A DNA stretch of 35,401 nucleotides from NCBI RefSeq assembly GCF_000317595.1, contig NZ_AEJC01000626.1, positions 1 through 35,401 on the forward strand, read 5' to 3'. The notes under the pieces were generated by a model that did not search any database, was not told the origin of the DNA, and was given only the letters and a program-made list of their open reading frames with translations. Shown here piece after piece: positions 31,998 through 35,401 of the stretch. The DNA comes from Streptomyces ipomoeae 91-03. GTDB lineage: Bacteria > Actinomycetota > Actinomycetes > Streptomycetales > Streptomycetaceae. Both the position numbers and the translations under genes were made by a program. Positions within the stretch are counted from its first letter, which is position 1, and each line of letters starts with the position of its first letter.

Positions 31998-32669
31998 TCA
32001 GCGGAAGTTCACGTCACTGCACAGGAAGTAGGTCTGGTCCATGTGCGAGGCCTGCCAGATCGTGTAGACGACGTGTCGGCCGCTGTACCCCGAAGTGCTC
32101 ACGGGGATCGAGTAGTTCTGGCTGGGCGCGTACCTGCCGGTGCGGGCGACCAGTTGGAGGTCGCTCCACTTCAGCGGCTGGGTGGTGGGGTCGTAACCCT
32201 GCCGCGTGACGTAGACCAGGAAGTAGTCCGCGCCATGGCTGGCCTGGTCGTACAGCTTCACGGTGAAGTTGCCGGAGATGTCCGTCGTCTTCCACGGACC
32301 CGCGGTGTCCAGGGAGTTGTAGCGGCCACCCTCGGTGTGACCGCCGCTGCACAGTTGCCCGTCGGGGATGACGGCCTGGAAGTTGCCGGCGGAGCCGTTG
32401 CGGTACAGGCCGTTCCAGTTCCACATGGCGTTGGGGTTGTCCTGCCAGGCCTGCCAGCACATGGGGTCCTGCTGTGCCATGGCCGGGTTCTGGAAGTCGT
32501 TGCCCCAGCGCAGCCAGCAGCCGTAGTTGCGGGATGCCGGGTCGATGACCGAGCCGTGGGCGACGGCGGTACCGCTCCAGGGGATCAGGCAGAGAAGCAC
32601 GGCGGTGAGGACGCCGAGAAGGAGCGTTGGGCGTAAGCGGGCCCGTATGTCATGATCCTGACAAGTCAT
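31998..32669 (-). CDS. AA10 lytic polysaccharide monooxygenase
   Basis: 223 residues from the ATG at 32669 (AAGGA upstream). A Sec signal peptide covers 1-37 (LLLGVLTAVLLCLIPW, then TAVA), and cleavage leaves His38 as residue one of the mature enzyme (HGSVIDPASRNYGC). That N-terminal His and the second His in YDQASHGADYFLVYV make the copper-binding histidine brace. Conserved Cys pairs and the C-terminal SDVNF are typical of AA10. There is no attached binding module. It oxidatively cleaves chitin or cellulose outside the cell. The CebR-type box 76 bp upstream points to a cellulose-linked role. Confidence 0.93.
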   Translation of the reverse strand: MTCQDHDIRARLRPTLLLGVLTAVLLCLIPWSGTAVAHGSVIDPASRNYGCWLRWGNDFQNPAMAQQDPMCWQAWQDNPNAMWNWNGLYRNGSAGNFQAVIPDGQLCSGGHTEGGRYNSLDTAGPWKTTDISGNFTVKLYDQASHGADYFLVYVTRQGYDPTTQPLKWSDLQLVARTGRYAPSQNYSIPVSTSGYSGRHVVYTIWQASHMDQTYFLCSDVNFR

Positions 32670-32744
32670 GGATCCTTCTTTCGGATGTGGGGGTTGCTTT
32701 CCGCTTTCCGGGTGGTGCCGTGGGGGGTGCGGGCGCTCTGCGTA

Positions 32745-32758
32745 TGGGAGCGCTCCCA
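32745..32758. promoter_or_regulatory. CebR-type operator
   Basis: TGGGAGCGCTCCCA, a perfect 14-bp palindrome identical to the CebR box of streptomycetes. CebR is a LacI-family repressor released by cello-oligosaccharides. The site is 76 bp upstream of the AA10 start codon, in the expected promoter region, so the monooxygenase is probably induced during cellulose breakdown. Confidence 0.88.
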
Positions 32759-33535
32759 GTGCACAGGCTGCGCCTCGGGCTCCGGCGCGGCAACCGGTGG
32801 ATTGCGCCACTTCTCGCGCTCGTGGCGCGTTCGCGTCGAGTCCGGCGGCGTGTCCCGCGTAGAACTCCAGGTGCCAGGCAGCGGAACCACGGCGGTGCCG
32901 GAGGCGCCGCCTCCCGGCAGAGGAACGCGCGCTCCGGCTCGGTGAGGCGAACGCGGATGCGCGGGCTCGCGGCCGTCGAGGCGGCTGAAGGCCATGCCCT
33001 CGGTACCTCCGGCGGATTCACCGGAGGTACCGGTCGTCTCTCCGCGGATACGTCAGCCGGACTGTGACGGGGTCGGCGGTCGAGCCGATCAGCGGGTTGC
33101 GGGCGCGTCACGGAGCGCGTTCTTCACGACCCTTACTACCTGCAGCGGAGCATGGGCTGCACCGTTCCTGATCAGTGAGCAGGAGTGAGTGTTGGACCCC
33201 TACCTGGTCACTGCGGACACCCCGAACGGTTTTGGATGTCCTGGTCTCCCGCTTTCGCGCCGCGTCCGGCGGCACGGATCGTGTCCGTGGTCCGGGGATG
33301 CAGGGGCGGCCCGCGGCCGGAGGCCGCTGATGGGCCCAGCCTCACGCCCCAGGGCACGCCGGTCGGCCTGGACGGTCCGATGCCCCTGCTCATCGCTCCG
33401 GTGAGCAGGGGGCGGTGCCGTCCGTCGCCGGACCGGGTGCCCCAGTCGCGCGCATGGGCCGGCGTCCGTGTGAGTCGGCGGGCCGGCCATCAGGCTCGCG
33501 CTCGGGGCGAGAGGGGTTCTGCCATGAGCGTGTGG
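32759..33535. other. Stretch without a convincing gene
   Basis: No ORF here has a ribosome-binding site, recognisable family and streptomycete codon pattern together. At 33186-33230 the plus strand reads LDPYLVTADTPNGF after GGAGTG, faintly like a glutathione-transferase N-terminus, but resemblance stops at once. A hairpin stands at 33001-33032. The right end is the region downstream of the ChvE-like gene. Confidence 0.4.
33001..33032. terminator. 12-bp perfect hairpin
   Basis: CGGTACCTCCGG and CCGGAGGTACCG with an 8-nt loop. It looks like a terminator but has no gene directly attached on either side, suggesting that a neighbouring gene has been lost. Confidence 0.5.
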
Positions 33536-34624
33536 CTACTTGAGCTCGGCGGCGGTGTAGTAGTCGCCTCCGATCAGCACGTTCTCGTAGTTGGCCTTGT
33601 CGACGCTGGTCGGCTGAAGCAAGTAGGCGGGTACGGCCTTGACGCCGTTGTTGTAGGCCCGCCTGTTGTTCAGCTGCGGCGTGTCGCCGTTGAGGATGTC
33701 GTCAGCCATGTTCGCGGCGGCCTCGGCGAGCTGACGGAGGTCCTTGTAGACGGTCTGCGACTGCTCACCCGCGATGATCGACTTCACCGAGGCCAGTTCG
33801 GCGTCCTGGCCGGTGACGACCGGCAGGGGCTTGCTGCCGGAGCCGTAGCCGTCCGACTTCAGCGCGGACAGGACGCCGATGGAGATGCCGTCGTACGGCG
33901 ACAGGATCGCGTCCACCTTCTCGGTTCCGTACGACTCGGCGAGGATCTTGTTCATGCGCTTCTCCGCGGTGGGCCCGTCCCAGCGCAGGGTGGTGATCTG
34001 GTCGAGCTCGGTCTGGCCCGACCGGACGACCAACTGCTTGCTGTCCAGGTAGGGCTGCAGGAGGTGCATCGCGCCGTCGAAGAAGTACTTGGTGTTGTTG
34101 TCGTCGGGGGAGCCGGCGAACAGCTCGATGTTGAACGGGCCCTTGCCGTGCTCCAGGCGGAGCTTTTCGATGATGTAGCGGGCCTGGAGCCGGCCGACCT
34201 GCTCGTTGTCGAAGGAGACGTAGTAGTCGACGTTCTTGGTGCCGAGGATGAGCCGGTCGTAGGAGATCACCGGGATGTCCGCGTCGGCGGCGTGTTGGAG
34301 GGCGCCGTTCAGCGCCTTGTTGTCGATGGCCGCGATGATCAGTGCGGCGACACCCTGCTTGATCAGCTTCTCGATCTGCGCGACCTGGGTTTCCGGATCG
34401 TCCTCGCCATAGACCAGCTTGGTTTTGTACCCCTTGTCCTTCAGTTCCTGGACGATGCTCTTGCCGTCGGTGAGCCAGCGCTCGGAGGCCCGAGTCGGCA
34501 TGGCGATGCCGATGGTGCCGCCCTCGGAGCTTGCCCCGCTGTCCTGGCCACCGCAGGCGGACATGGTGAGGGCGAGGGACGCCGCTCCGGCGATGGCGGC
34601 GAGGACGGCTCTTCGGTTGGGCAT
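33536..34624 (-). CDS. chvE: ChvE-like sugar-binding lipoprotein
   Basis: 362 residues from the ATG at 34624. The signal peptide ends in the lipobox LTMSAC (Cys24), so the protein is lipid-anchored outside the membrane. The mature part is a type-1 periplasmic-binding-protein fold: IGIAMPTRASERWLTDG, GVAALIIAAIDNKALNGAL, DIPVISYDRLILGTKNVDYY, then KVDAILSPYDGISIGVLSAL and PVVTGQDAELASVK. This matches ChvE/multiple-sugar-binding proteins of the GguA-GguB transport system. The transporter ATPase and permease that normally follow are absent here; after the stop there is only non-coding sequence, so it must share a transporter encoded elsewhere or is an orphan. Upstream in-frame codons are not protein-like. 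Confidence 0.9.
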   Translation of the reverse strand: MPNRRAVLAAIAGAASLALTMSACGGQDSGASSEGGTIGIAMPTRASERWLTDGKSIVQELKDKGYKTKLVYGEDDPETQVAQIEKLIKQGVAALIIAAIDNKALNGALQHAADADIPVISYDRLILGTKNVDYYVSFDNEQVGRLQARYIIEKLRLEHGKGPFNIELFAGSPDDNNTKYFFDGAMHLLQPYLDSKQLVVRSGQTELDQITTLRWDGPTAEKRMNKILAESYGTEKVDAILSPYDGISIGVLSALKSDGYGSGSKPLPVVTGQDAELASVKSIIAGEQSQTVYKDLRQLAEAAANMADDILNGDTPQLNNRRAYNNGVKAVPAYLLQPTSVDKANYENVLIGGDYYTAAELK

Positions 34625-35035
34625 GGTGATCTTTCCCTGTTCTTGTCGTCGTTGAGAGGATGGCGGCGTGCCAGAAGTCGGCGGAAAGCGGTGGAGCGGG
34701 CCGGGTAGCCGATGGGCAGGTCCGGAGCGAGTCGGACGTGCCGTGTCCGTTCCCGGGCGGTGTCCGGGATCAGGGCCCGCAGAGGAGCGCCGTACGGGTA
34801 GATCCCGGGCGCCCTGGACCGACCGGACTTCAGGTGCAGCGGTGTGAGCTGCGGAGGATCCGCGCGGCGGCCTCGTGGATCCACACGTAGCCGCCGAGGT
34901 CGTCGGCGGGCTTGGTGCACATGGTTCAGCGGCGGTGAACAGCCGACGGATCTCTCTGAGGTCATCGCGCATCAGGCGCCCGGCACGTTGTCCGGGCCGG
35001 GGCCCGGACGTCTCGGAGTCACGCGGATCGCCGAT
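34625..35035. other. Upstream region of the ChvE-like gene
   Basis: No clear gene. The stretch contains a dyad GTCCGGGCC-GG-GGCCCGGAC (34990-35009). Short minus-strand peptides here (for example ADDLGGYVWIHEAAARIL at about 34850-34905) may be a remnant of a small protein but are too short to name. Confidence 0.4.
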
Positions 35036-35067
35036 CGGTGCGTCGGTGCGTCGGTGCGTCGGTGCGT
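35036..35067. repeat. Four 8-bp tandem repeats
   Basis: CGGTGCGT is repeated four times exactly, about 410 bp upstream of the ChvE-like gene, in non-coding DNA. Probably a slippage product; a binding-site array is possible. Confidence 0.95.
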
Positions 35068-35254
35068 CCAGGCACCCGGGTCCCGCCGATCGTCGTGATC
35101 CCTGTGCCGGTGTGCTCCTGTACGTGGGTCAGGCGGCATCACGGCGTTCCGGCCACGTGCGTGCTGATTCCGGTGATGCGCGGGGCACCCGCCTATCCAA
35201 TCGTTTGAAATTTCGTCCCATAATCGGAATGCTCGCGTGACATTAGGAGGGGAT

Positions 35255-35401
35255 GTGCCGGGTGTCAACGGAACGAACACAATCGATTCCAGAAAGGTGC
35301 CGGTGATCGCTTTTGGTCTCCGGTACTACCTTTATGGCGGTGCCTGGCAGTCCGGCAGCACTCCTCGGGCTGTTGTTGTCCAGTCCGGTTCGGAACGGCG
35401 A
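35255..35401 (+). other. Possible start of a gene running off the window
   Basis: AGGAGGGG (35245-35252) is followed by a GTG at 35255 and an open frame to the window edge. Third-position GC is only about 60 percent, well below the neighbours, and no family is recognised, so coding is doubtful. The A/T-richer sequence before it (35195-35245) could be a promoter. Confidence 0.2.

Noticed and set aside
33186..33230. Glutathione-transferase-like N-terminus
   Set aside because: Only about 14 residues look similar and nothing continues the fold, so it is too short to annotate as a gene.
33185..34708. 507-codon plus-strand ORF opposite the ChvE-like gene
   Set aside because: It is an antisense shadow of a well-recognised lipoprotein.

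Overview
The window is high-GC actinomycete DNA, almost certainly from a Streptomyces accessory (chromosome-arm-like) region. The evidence is strong G/C bias at third codon positions, a conservon operon, a CspA/DEAD-helicase cold-shock block, a CebR-type operator and several typical streptomycete insertion sequences. Intact genes alternate with IS elements and eroded gene fragments.

Left part (1-10.8 kb). An IS982-like transposase remnant and the N-terminal stub of a SpoIIE-type phosphatase lie next to an IS1182-family element. A complete conservon follows (cvnA-B-C-D plus a P450 whose ExxR motif has lost its arginine). Next come a short coupled ORF containing a terminator-like hairpin and a single 875-codon frame that joins an indole (DMATS/ABBA) prenyltransferase to a tryptophanase. 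A hydrophilic linker built from four 24-bp repeats connects the two, and an internal ribosome-binding site precedes the tryptophanase part. A strong terminator closes this block. A small ORF and a DUF2637-like membrane protein follow.

Centre (11-21 kb). Minus-strand cold-shock block: MerR-type regulator, cspA, an RGG-tailed DEAD-box helicase with a foldable leader, a CBS-domain protein and a small conserved protein. To its right are decayed pieces of an aquaporin and an ArsO-like flavin monooxygenase, a proline-rich membrane protein, and an ECF sigma factor. A Tat-exported multicopper oxidase is bracketed by two unrelated IS elements. One is an IS701-family element whose CTAG target duplication forms the oxidase stop codon; the other is an IS5-family element ending 46 bp upstream of its start.

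Right part (21-35 kb). A scrap zone contains the C-terminal end of a secreted PA/LVIVD-type protein, an internal piece of a sugar-binding protein, an internally deleted IS200/IS605 element with a RuvC-mutated tnpB, and a GH32 gene with two frameshifts. A 3' half of tRNA-Gly(CCC) with its terminator follows and looks like an attachment site. Beyond it lies a tight three-gene minus-strand operon: an L-glutamate-oxidase-like flavoenzyme, a ThDP-dependent 2-oxo-acid decarboxylase and a PixA/AidA inclusion-body protein. The last genes are an AA10 lytic polysaccharide monooxygenase behind a perfect CebR box and an orphan ChvE-like sugar-binding lipoprotein.

The most unusual items are the prenyltransferase-tryptophanase fusion with its leader, the amino-acid oxidase/decarboxylase/PixA operon, the tRNA-half attachment site, and the two mutually exclusive hairpins over the helicase ribosome-binding site. 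All identifications come from reading the sequence and from memory of families; no database search was run.
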